Shown: positions 7,868 to 16,182 of the stretch, one piece after another
Numbering within the stretch: position 1 is the first letter of the stretch
How the letters are laid out: each line of letters starts with the position of its first letter
Source of the DNA: Bacteroidota bacterium
Lineage (GTDB): Bacteria > Bacteroidota > Bacteroidia > Bacteroidales > GCA-2748055
Reading direction: 5' to 3'
Assembly (NCBI GenBank): GCA_020047715.1
Contig: JAIFNN010000049.1
Location: 1-34,333, forward strand
Length of the DNA: 34,333 nucleotides
Notes under the pieces: generated by a model
The model's database searches: none
What the model was told of the DNA's origin: nothing
What the model saw: only the letters and a program-made list of their open reading frames with translations
Program-made: the position numbers and the translations under genes

Positions 7868-10800
7868 CTATTTAGTAATTACAAGCTGCCTGGTAACTAT
7901 CTGATCCGAGGTAACGAATTTCAGAAGGTATACTCCGGTAGTTCGAGTTTTAGTATCCCATACAACTGAGTGGTTTCCCTCATCGTTTCTGGCCTTAACC
8001 AGGGTTTCAACTTTTCTCCCCAGTTGGTCAAATATGGAAATCTCTATATGCTGAGATTGACTTAGTGAGTAGTTGATGTTGGTGAAATCGATAAGCGGAT
8101 TTGGATACACATTCAGGTTAAATCCCGTCTCTATAATTTCGTCAACTTTCACTCCGTATTTGGTATATACGAACCTGCAACTTTCATCCGACTGTCCACT
8201 AACCGGATCGGTAATCCTAAGGCAAACTCTGTATTTTCCGGGAAGCGCATAATAATGTGTAACAATCCCTGATGTTGAATCCATAACCGTAAAGGCGTCC
8301 TTTTTGATCTGTTTGTCACCAAAGTCCCATTCAACTGTTGCCCCATCGCCAGAACTTGCACTAACAAGATCTACAGGATAACCGGCTCGCTTTTTGTCGG
8401 GTTCAAAAGCCTCATATCCAAATGATGCTTTAAGAATCTGAGTTTCCGCAACATTGAGAAGCTTATATTCGCTGCTGGTGCATCCGGTCAATGAATTCTC
8501 AACCTTTAGCTTTGCAAGGTAATAGCCTTTCTGAGCGTAGGTGTGAGTTGGGTTTTGCAGAAACGATGCCGAGTCGGGACTGCCATCGCCAAAATCCCAG
8601 GTATATTTATTGATGTCACCGAATGAGTTGTCTACAAATTTCACCTTGCGGCTAAGAGAATCGATGGTAAACATGAAGTCAGCCCGACATTCATTTACGC
8701 TGTTGGATTGTACCATAATCCATTTACCCTTCATGTTCTTGACACCTTTGGAATTAATAACGCTCAAACTTACGTAATAATAACCTGCTTTTTCATAAGT
8801 GTGCGGGGGATTTGTTTCTGATGAGTTTTCAGAATCGTCGCCGAAATTCCATAGGGATTCAACTATGTTCCCAGTAGATTTATTGCTGAAAAGTACTTCC
8901 TTGTTTAGCGGATTTACCCGATATATGAAGTCAGAGTTACAGTCGATACCTATTTCACCAATCAGCAACATTTCGTGGTAATAATCCATACAACCTGTAT
9001 TAAAGTCATATGTGTTCAAACCTGCGGAATAAATACCTGCTCCGGGGAACTTGTGCACTGGATTTTGGTCTGTGGAATACTTCCCATCACCAAACGACCA
9101 AAGAACAGCTGTAGATTCTCCGAGGATACGGTTCGTAAAGTATGCAGTATAGTTTGCCGAGTCGATATAGGTCACGAAATCGGCGGCGCAACTTACTTCT
9201 CCAAGTTGGATTTGTTGAACTGTCATATCCATGCATTCTTTATCAAAATCGATTACTGTATGGCTGACCTCGTACATGCCTCCTTTCTTATACTGGTGGT
9301 CAGGATTGGGAAGTACTCCAAAAGAGCCATCGCCAAAATCCCAATAATAGTAATCAATTTCCCCCCATGAATTGTCCTTGAAATGGACTGTGGAATTTTC
9401 GGGCTCCATCCTGTAGGAATATCTGGCTTTGCAATCCGAACCTCCTACGGTTATAGTCTTCACCAATTGATCAATACATTTATCCGAACTGTTTCTTACG
9501 GCAAGCGAAACCTTGTAATAGCCCGGTTCTGAATACTTCTTGATTGGGTTTTCAAGAGTGGAAGTACTTCCATCCCCAAAGTTCCAGAAGTAATTGTCAG
9601 CGGCACCTTTAGTCTGGCTTGTAAATGCAACACTAAGTTCAGCGGGAGTTATAAAGTAAGCAAAGTCGGATTTTACATCGCAAACAACATTTCCAACACG
9701 AATCTCTTTGCAAATAGAGTTTGACAGAGTGGAAATGTTGTCATACACCATAAGACAAACTTTGTAGGTGCCCGGCTTGGAATAGGTGTGAACCGGATTT
9801 TGCTGTGCTTTAACAACTTTTCCATCGCCCATGGTCCAATACCAGTTTGAGGTGTTTTGTGATGAGAGATCACTGAAGCTTACAGTAAGGCCGGAAGGAT
9901 CAGCGAAGTAAGAAAAATCAGCCAGCATCATCGCCCCACCTTCAGGAATGAGCTTTAGGTTCTTGGATGATTCTGATTTGCATCCACTTGCCTGATCGTA
10001 AACAGATAACGAAGCTTTGAAAATACCTGATTTTTTGTAAGTATGCACGGGGTTAATCTCGGTGCTGAATTGTCCATCACCAAAATCCCAATAATAGGCT
10101 GTGTTTGACTCCGATCTGGCGAAAAAGCTTGCGAGACCGCTATTTGTGTTAATTTGCATATCGAATTCCGAATCGCATGTTAAATCTCCTGAAACAACTT
10201 TCTTTGATATTGATGCCAGACAATTTGTTTCTTGATTAAATATGGTAAGTGTTACCATGTAAATACCATCCCTGAGGTAATTGTGAGTAGGATTTGGTTC
10301 AGTTGAATAAGTTCCGTCCCCAAAATCCCAAGCCCAAGCAGTAGGATTGCCAAATGATGCATCTGAAAAACTTACTGACTCATCCTGATAAAAGTTAAAC
10401 TGAGCATCACAAAGGCGGAACTTAGTGTTAATATATACCAGTTGACTGTAGGTTGAGGTTCCGCAACCATTAGTGGTAGTAAGCGAAATTGTGTACTCGC
10501 CAGCCTTTCTGAATGCATGAACAGGCCTCTTCAGGGTTGATGTTGTTCCGTCACCAAAATTCCATAGGTAAGTATTACTGTCAAAGCTGCTGGAATGGAC
10601 CGATTCAGCAATAAAAGTAATGGAGTCGCCTGTAGCTCTCTCGCCTTCTGAAAGGTGGAAATAGGCAGGAAGGCTTTTCTTATTCGCAATCGTTACCTTA
10701 GAATATAATGTGTCTTTTCTCCCACAGCTGTTTGTAGCTATTACTGAGGCATTGTATATTCCTTCTGATCCGTAGGCGTGCAATGGGTATTGAAGTGTAC

Positions 10801-13372
10801 TAGTGTTCCCGTCATCAAAATCCCAGCGGTAGGATGAGCCTCCGGCAATTTTAAACTGAACCATATCGCCCGGACATGCAGCAAAAAATGCACCTTCAGT
10901 ATATACTATTTTTTGGAAAGTGCCGGTTATAAAGCTTGCCCGATCGGGACACTGTTCGTCGATAGGAATGAACTGAATCCAATTGTCATCGGGCTTCACA
11001 ATTCTGTAATTTCCAAATAAGCCGCAATTGTAATAGGACTGCAATGTGATGGTGTCTTTGCTGATCTTGGTTAACTGTCCTCCCTCGTAAAACTTGGACT
11101 TGTTGTAATCTGTAACGCCGTCTCTGAAATATATTTCATAACCCGATTCATAAATACTCAATATAACAAATACTCCGGGTTCGATTTCCCTGTACCATTG
11201 ATTTTCAATCCTTTCCGAATTACACACTCCATCCCAAAATTCAATAGTGATGTTCATGTTTTGTGCGGCAAGATTTGTGCTGCCTGAAGGTATTACAGGA
11301 ATGCTGAATACATGCATGTAATAGTTTTCCTGCAGTGCGCCCGATGCTTCAGGGTTTATAATGTTACTTGCAACACCTCCGCAGAAATATCCTGCAGCAA
11401 TTCCGATGTTTGGATCAGTAAGGTTGGTAGATGGTACATATGCCTTAACTGTAGTCCCCGTGGCAATATCTGTTGAGGTAAAACGCACAATTCCATCGGG
11501 ATAGCTAACATTTCCCTCATAATGCTGCTCATAACCACCATAATACAGAAACACATAGAAATCAGTTCCGTAGGATGCTATCCAACTTGGCCATATTATT
11601 GGAATTTCCACCTCAAAATCGGTAGGGCTATTTCGAACCGACCAGTCTGCAGGTTCAATGATACTTTTATCGATTGTGGAGTTTTCAATGAAATAGAAAG
11701 GTTCTCTCGCAGTGCTGCTGCTTACAGTAATTACGCCATTTGCCGAAACGGTTTTTCCGCAGGCATTCGAAGCAAAGAAGCTATAAGTATAGGATCCTCC
11801 GCTATTGTATGAATGAGATGCAATTGTTTCCAAATAGGGATCCGTAATCTCTTTTATATTATTTACCGAGTTGCCATCACCAAAGATTATAGAATAGGTG
11901 TAGTTTCTTAAAGGGTTATAATTATCGTCCCAAAAATAAATTTCTTCCCCTGGACAGATAACTGTTGGGTTCGACATAAGCTGAACATTTGGAATAATTC
12001 CATTGTCAACTTTAACGTATTTGGAATAGCTGGAAGATCCACCGCAGATATTTGAGGCTGTAAGCACAACCTCAAAAATGCCTGGGTTGGTGTAAACGTG
12101 CGAAGCATTAAATGCCCTGTAAAGTGGGCCTTCACCAAAATTCCAGGTAAAGATGGTGCCAGATTCACCATAGGTTTGGTTTAGAAAACTTGCGTTTTGG
12201 CCGGGGCATAAATACAATGTGTCATTATTTACCTCATTGCCGTCCGTGGGTGTTTCAAAACTGAAGTATGGGTAGAGGGAGTTGGAATAGTTGTCTGTTA
12301 CAATATTTACATAGTTGGTTTGTGAAGTAGAATTATAGCATCCATTTGTAACGGTTAAAGTTACAAGGTATTCACCTTCGCGCCCAAAATAATGGATTTT
12401 GTTTCTTTCGGTCGAAGTGTTTCCGTCGCCAAAGTCCCAAAAATAAGTTCCTTCCCCTTGGGCTTTAAACTCTATTGGAGTGCCAGGGCAAGCACTGTAT
12501 CCTGTTAATATGACGTAATTGAAGGATGCGTTTGCGCCAATGCCTTCCTGTAATTGCACAGGGAAATCAACTGTTGAGGCTCCCCCGCACTGGTTTGTTA
12601 CGGTTAGCTTGGCAGTAAATGCTTCAGTCCCACTGGAACCATAGGTATAAATGGGCTTTGCCGAGGTGGAAGATTTGCCGTCTCCAAATTCCCAAAAATA
12701 TGAAGCGTAGGGTTCATAGGTGCTGAATTTAACCGGATCGTTTACACAACTTGACAAAACCTGAATGCCAGCAGCGGTAATCGTAGGATTGGCAGCATTT
12801 GATACTGAAATAACTTTTTTGACTGTATCTGTACCGCAAAAATTATTGGCAATTAATGTGACTGTGTAGTTTCCGGCCTTTTCGTATGTGAAAGAGGGGG
12901 AGGATTCCTGAGATACCGATGTGGTGAAATAGTCATAATATCCGAAATCCCAGCTGGAACTGTTTACGTTATTAATTGAAAATGTTACCGTTTGTCCTGG
13001 GCAGATTTGAGCACCGGTTGAAATATTGAAATCAGTAATTTTGCCATAGATGAATGTATTGTAAGTCTGCGTTCCGAGAAGAGAGTTGTCGGAAAGGTCC
13101 CATACCTCCAAGGTCACTGGATGGTCACCCTCACCGAGGGGGAAAGGTACAGATGGACTCGCTTCATATGAAACAATTGTACCGTCTATAATCCACCTGT
13201 AGTCGATTGGTCCAATGTTAGAAATGGAACTGTAATTAGTAATATATAGCTGTGCAGGAGCGCAGTTATTATCAGGATAGGCGTAGAAATCGACGGAATT
13301 CTGACTAAATGCGGAAATGCTGCTAAAAAGGGTTGCAAGAAAAAAAGCAAGCTGGGTAAATGTTTTTTTCAT
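7868..13372 (-). CDS. Giant PKD-repeat surface protein with T9SS sorting domain
   Basis: This is an exported 1834-residue adhesin-like or matrix protein. Residues 1-23 are a signal peptide (ending AFSQ). About seventeen PKD/Ig-like modules of 80-90 residues follow, each marked by a WDFGDG-like core and a Y..G.Y.V.L strand. One divergent module lies near 58, five at about 141, 226, 311, 410 and 497, and eleven at about 850, 936, 1015, 1095, 1178, 1262, 1343, 1425, 1507, 1592 and 1682. Residues 551-835 carry no PKD core and are unassigned. The C-terminus (about 1752-1834) is a T9SS type A sorting domain, with VYPNPL, GVYLLKF and RQLVITK. PKD modules are usually spacers or protein/carbohydrate contact surfaces; no enzymatic domain is recognised. 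A clear terminator follows. The function is probably adhesion or cell-surface structure, by inference. Confidence 0.9.
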   Translation of the reverse strand: MKKTFTQLAFFLATLFSSISAFSQNSVDFYAYPDNNCAPAQLYITNYSSISNIGPIDYRWIIDGTIVSYEASPSVPFPLGEGDHPVTLEVWDLSDNSLLGTQTYNTFIYGKITDFNISTGAQICPGQTVTFSINNVNSSSWDFGYYDYFTTSVSQESSPSFTYEKAGNYTVTLIANNFCGTDTVKKVISVSNAANPTITAAGIQVLSSCVNDPVKFSTYEPYASYFWEFGDGKSSTSAKPIYTYGSSGTEAFTAKLTVTNQCGGASTVDFPVQLQEGIGANASFNYVILTGYSACPGTPIEFKAQGEGTYFWDFGDGNTSTERNKIHYFGREGEYLVTLTVTNGCYNSTSQTNYVNIVTDNYSNSLYPYFSFETPTDGNEVNNDTLYLCPGQNASFLNQTYGESGTIFTWNFGEGPLYRAFNASHVYTNPGIFEVVLTASNICGGSSSYSKYVKVDNGIIPNVQLMSNPTVICPGEEIYFWDDNYNPLRNYTYSIIFGDGNSVNNIKEITDPYLETIASHSYNSGGSYTYSFFASNACGKTVSANGVITVSSSTAREPFYFIENSTIDKSIIEPADWSVRNSPTDFEVEIPIIWPSWIASYGTDFYVFLYYGGYEQHYEGNVSYPDGIVRFTSTDIATGTTVKAYVPSTNLTDPNIGIAAGYFCGGVASNIINPEASGALQENYYMHVFSIPVIPSGSTNLAAQNMNITIEFWDGVCNSERIENQWYREIEPGVFVILSIYESGYEIYFRDGVTDYNKSKFYEGGQLTKISKDTITLQSYYNCGLFGNYRIVKPDDNWIQFIPIDEQCPDRASFITGTFQKIVYTEGAFFAACPGDMVQFKIAGGSSYRWDFDDGNTSTLQYPLHAYGSEGIYNASVIATNSCGRKDTLYSKVTIANKKSLPAYFHLSEGERATGDSITFIAESVHSSSFDSNTYLWNFGDGTTSTLKRPVHAFRKAGEYTISLTTTNGCGTSTYSQLVYINTKFRLCDAQFNFYQDESVSFSDASFGNPTAWAWDFGDGTYSTEPNPTHNYLRDGIYMVTLTIFNQETNCLASISKKVVSGDLTCDSEFDMQINTNSGLASFFARSESNTAYYWDFGDGQFSTEINPVHTYKKSGIFKASLSVYDQASGCKSESSKNLKLIPEGGAMMLADFSYFADPSGLTVSFSDLSSQNTSNWYWTMGDGKVVKAQQNPVHTYSKPGTYKVCLMVYDNISTLSNSICKEIRVGNVVCDVKSDFAYFITPAELSVAFTSQTKGAADNYFWNFGDGSTSTLENPIKKYSEPGYYKVSLAVRNSSDKCIDQLVKTITVGGSDCKARYSYRMEPENSTVHFKDNSWGEIDYYYWDFGDGSFGVLPNPDHQYKKGGMYEVSHTVIDFDKECMDMTVQQIQLGEVSCAADFVTYIDSANYTAYFTNRILGESTAVLWSFGDGKYSTDQNPVHKFPGAGIYSAGLNTYDFNTGCMDYYHEMLLIGEIGIDCNSDFIYRVNPLNKEVLFSNKSTGNIVESLWNFGDDSENSSETNPPHTYEKAGYYYVSLSVINSKGVKNMKGKWIMVQSNSVNECRADFMFTIDSLSRKVKFVDNSFGDINKYTWDFGDGSPDSASFLQNPTHTYAQKGYYLAKLKVENSLTGCTSSEYKLLNVAETQILKASFGYEAFEPDKKRAGYPVDLVSASSGDGATVEWDFGDKQIKKDAFTVMDSTSGIVTHYYALPGKYRVCLRITDPVSGQSDESCRFVYTKYGVKVDEIIETGFNLNVYPNPLIDFTNINYSLSQSQHIEISIFDQLGRKVETLVKARNDEGNHSVVWDTKTRTTGVYLLKFVTSDQIVTRQLVITK

Positions 13373-13429
13373 ATTGTGGGTTTTTATTTACAAATAAAAC
13401 GGTAATACGATAATTGTAAAAACAAGTTA

Positions 13430-13450
13430 CGGAATTTTTTTAAAATTCCG
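13430..13450 (-). terminator. AT-rich hairpin between phosphatase and PKD genes
   Basis: CGGAATTTT, a 3-nt loop and AAAATTCCG form a perfect 9-bp stem 63 nt after the stop of the TPR-SpoIIE gene and 57 nt before the PKD gene start. It may end the upstream transcript, but the stem is AT-rich and no T-tract follows on the minus strand. Confidence 0.35.
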
Positions 13451-13512
13451 CAGTCAAGATACAATCATCTGATGCAATAATAAAAACGATTTGTTTGATT
13501 TTTGACGGAAGG

Positions 13513-15900
13513 CTATATTTTCAGTCCAATAACGAGTATATCGTCGATCTGTTCAATGTTTCCTTTCCATTTTTCCATGGTGGAGTTCAGAATCATTGCT
13601 TGCTTTGTTAAAGGTTCTTTAAAAATTTGAATCAGGAGATCCTTGAACCTTTTAGCCATGAACTTTTTACTTTTTTCGCCTCCGAACTGGTCGATGTATC
13701 CATCTGAGAAAATATAAAGAACATCTCCCTTCTTAATGTCCAGTTCCTTATTGGTAAAATCGGTAGCCCCTTTCAGGTGGATTCCGATAGGCATTCTGTC
13801 GGCATTATATTCTGTGAGTTCGCTGTTTCGGATAAGGTACAGGGGATTGTATGCGCCTGCATATTCCACTTTCATGGCTTCGTGATCGATGCACACAAGG
13901 GCTATATCCATACCATCCTGCGCCTCGCCTTCTTTTCCTGTTTGGTGCAAAGCGCCAACAATAGTGCGCCTGAGTTCATTCAGAATTATGTTTGGTTTTG
14001 TAACACCCTGCTTATTTACAATTTCATTCAGGAATGACACGCCTAGCATGCTCATGAATGCACCCGGAACGCCATGTCCTGTGCAGTCGGCAGCCAGAAC
14101 TATGGTTTTATTGTCTATTTCCGCCATCCAGTAATAATCGCCGCTTACAATGTCCCGCGGGCGATAAAAAATGAAGTGTTCGGCAAGATTTTTTTCCAGA
14201 ATGCGGTCGGGAGGGAGAATTGCCGTTTGAATTCTTTTTGCATAATGAATGCTATCAGTGATTTCTTGCTTTTGAGTATAAATCTGGTCGCGCTGATGCT
14301 TAATCTCGATGTTTTGTTCTTCAAGCAATATATTGGCCCGTTTCTTTTCGCGAAACTGTCGGTACAGAATGATTGAAAACACAAATACGGTAAGTAAGCC
14401 CAGAATAAAACTATAGATGAGCAGCCTCTGCCGTTTGTTCTCAGCCTCTTTCTTTTCGAGCTCTGCCTGATTTTGTGCGGCTTCAGCTTTTTTCTTGTCG
14501 AGTTCGGACTTTTGGAGGATCAGTTCTTTGTCTTTCTTGTCGGTTTCGTATTTTGCAGCAAGCTCGGATATCTGATTTAGGTAGCCTTCGGAAATCGTAC
14601 TGTCTTTAAGTTCGTTGTACTGCTTGAAGTTGTCGAGGGCAATACGGTAAATCCCTTGTTTCTCGTAGAGTTCTGAAATATTGCGGTAAAGCTCATATAC
14701 CTCTTTCTTATGTCCCAGCTCCTTGTTGATTTTCAGACTCAGGTTGAAATACTGAAGCGATTCGGGGTATTTCTCCCATTTGAAATAAATTCTTCCCAAG
14801 TCCCTGTAATTGGAGCCAACTTCTTTTTTGTTTCCCGTTTCCTGGTTAATCCGCAGCGCTTCCTTGCAATAGAGCAGGGCGTCGGCAAAATTCCCTCCCT
14901 CGAGATATACATTGCCAATATTGTTTTGGGCACTGGCAATCCCTGGTTTGTAGTTCAGGTCTTTAAACTCTTTCAGTGCTTTTTTGAAATTAACAAGGGC
15001 TTCCCCATAGTCTTTTTTCTCCTTGTAAACCAGTCCCATACTATTATATTGCTGGGCAACAAGCAGGTATTGCTTTTTGCTTTTGAAGAAATTGATGCTT
15101 TTATCATAGTTGAAAAGTGCCTTGTCCAGGTCTATACCAACATAGAAATAAATATTGCCGATATTTGCATAGGCCCTGCCCATTTGTATGGTGTCGCCAA
15201 TGCTTTCCTGAAGGCTAAGGTTTTGCTGATAATAGTCGATGGCTTTCTGGTAATCGCCCCAGTTCTTGTAAATTACGCCAATGGTGTTCAATACAACTCC
15301 GAGATCCGCTTTATTGCCCGTTTCACGGAACACCTCGGCAGCTTTTTCACAGGCTTTAAGGGCGTTGACGTAATTGCTTTGTGCATAATGGGCTGTGCCA
15401 ATTGCCATATTAGCTTTACCTATGGAGTTCTTGTCATTGACAATAATTGCAAGGGCAAGCGCATCTTCAGCGAATTTAATGGATTCAACAGGATTGACGG
15501 AAGTAAGGTAGTCGCTTACCGCCAGCGAGGAAGAAATAATATTTGCAGTGTCTTTGAGTTCTTTGTGCACATCCACAGTATTCTTGTAAAACTGAAGGGC
15601 TTTTTGTTTATCCTTGCTGTTGTACAATTTCCCAAGAATAGCATATGCCTTTGCCTGTTCGGTTTTTAAATCGTATTTTAATGCAATCTCCAAAGATCTC
15701 TCCGCATTTAAAATAGAAGGCTCTAAATCCTTCAAAGCAACATACTGCATTACCAATTCCAGATACAGGGAAGCCTGTTTTTCCTCACCTTTTTTGCTGA
15801 TTTCATTCCGCAGGCTGTCGATAGCGCGATTTTGGGAATGCGCTGAAAGCCCCGCGAGAAGCAATATAGCCAGAAATATTATTTGTTTTAAAAACAGCAT
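13513..15900 (-). CDS. TPR-repeat, membrane-anchored SpoIIE-type serine phosphatase
   Basis: This is a 795-residue transmembrane phosphatase. An N-terminal signal sequence (1-23, ending SAHSQ) is followed by about nine to ten tetratricopeptide repeats (about 40-440; for example YANIGNIYFYVGIDLDKAL), a charged coiled coil (450-492), one membrane helix (about 493-513), a second short coiled coil, and a cytoplasmic PP2C/SpoIIE domain (about 570-795). The domain has the metal-binding motifs VSGDYYW (D588), AADCTGHGVPGAFMS (D605), DGMDIAL, FSDGYID and IDDILVIGL. All expected metal-binding acidic residues appear present. Members of this architecture resemble RsbU-type phosphatases that act in partner-switching stress or sigma-factor control. 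Here the TPRs would lie in the periplasm and sense or bind a partner. No anti-sigma-factor antagonist or kinase is encoded nearby, so the target is unknown. Confidence 0.9.
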   Translation of the reverse strand: MLFLKQIIFLAILLLAGLSAHSQNRAIDSLRNEISKKGEEKQASLYLELVMQYVALKDLEPSILNAERSLEIALKYDLKTEQAKAYAILGKLYNSKDKQKALQFYKNTVDVHKELKDTANIISSSLAVSDYLTSVNPVESIKFAEDALALAIIVNDKNSIGKANMAIGTAHYAQSNYVNALKACEKAAEVFRETGNKADLGVVLNTIGVIYKNWGDYQKAIDYYQQNLSLQESIGDTIQMGRAYANIGNIYFYVGIDLDKALFNYDKSINFFKSKKQYLLVAQQYNSMGLVYKEKKDYGEALVNFKKALKEFKDLNYKPGIASAQNNIGNVYLEGGNFADALLYCKEALRINQETGNKKEVGSNYRDLGRIYFKWEKYPESLQYFNLSLKINKELGHKKEVYELYRNISELYEKQGIYRIALDNFKQYNELKDSTISEGYLNQISELAAKYETDKKDKELILQKSELDKKKAEAAQNQAELEKKEAENKRQRLLIYSFILGLLTVFVFSIILYRQFREKKRANILLEEQNIEIKHQRDQIYTQKQEITDSIHYAKRIQTAILPPDRILEKNLAEHFIFYRPRDIVSGDYYWMAEIDNKTIVLAADCTGHGVPGAFMSMLGVSFLNEIVNKQGVTKPNIILNELRRTIVGALHQTGKEGEAQDGMDIALVCIDHEAMKVEYAGAYNPLYLIRNSELTEYNADRMPIGIHLKGATDFTNKELDIKKGDVLYIFSDGYIDQFGGEKSKKFMAKRFKDLLIQIFKEPLTKQAMILNSTMEKWKGNIEQIDDILVIGLKI

Positions 15901-16127
15901 AAGTTTATTGCAAGAATTTACGCTTTAAATGTAGTTGATTCCTTTTAATAACAATAATAAAAAATTAAATCATTTGCCGTGTTAGGTGCATCGACTCAAC
16001 TTTTTTTTCAGTGGGGAAGCAAACATGAAAGCATATTTTTCTCTTGAAACTTTTCACACAACTTCGGTTTGATGAGCTTTGAGCTCGAATAATCTTTAAG
16101 CGAATGGCATTAATTGCTTTATTCTCT

Positions 16128-16171
16128 AAGTTCGGTAACTTCAGGTCATAAGCCCTGAAGTTACCGAACTT
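16128..16171 (-). terminator. Perfect 18-bp hairpin after the POT transporter gene
   Basis: AAGTTCGGTAACTTCAGG (16128-16145) pairs perfectly with its reverse complement at 16154-16171, with an 8-nt loop. It begins 12 nt after the leftward transporter's stop at 16183. There is no T-tract, so the role could be termination, 3'-end protection or a repeat of another kind. The remaining sequence back to 15901 shows no gene. Confidence 0.55.
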
Positions 16172-16182
16172 ATCTGAATTCT

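Noticed and set aside
14710-15669. 319-residue open frame opposite the TPR region
   Set aside because: It lies wholly antisense to a well-supported TPR-SpoIIE gene, has no recognisable domain, and is explained by the codon pattern of the repeats.
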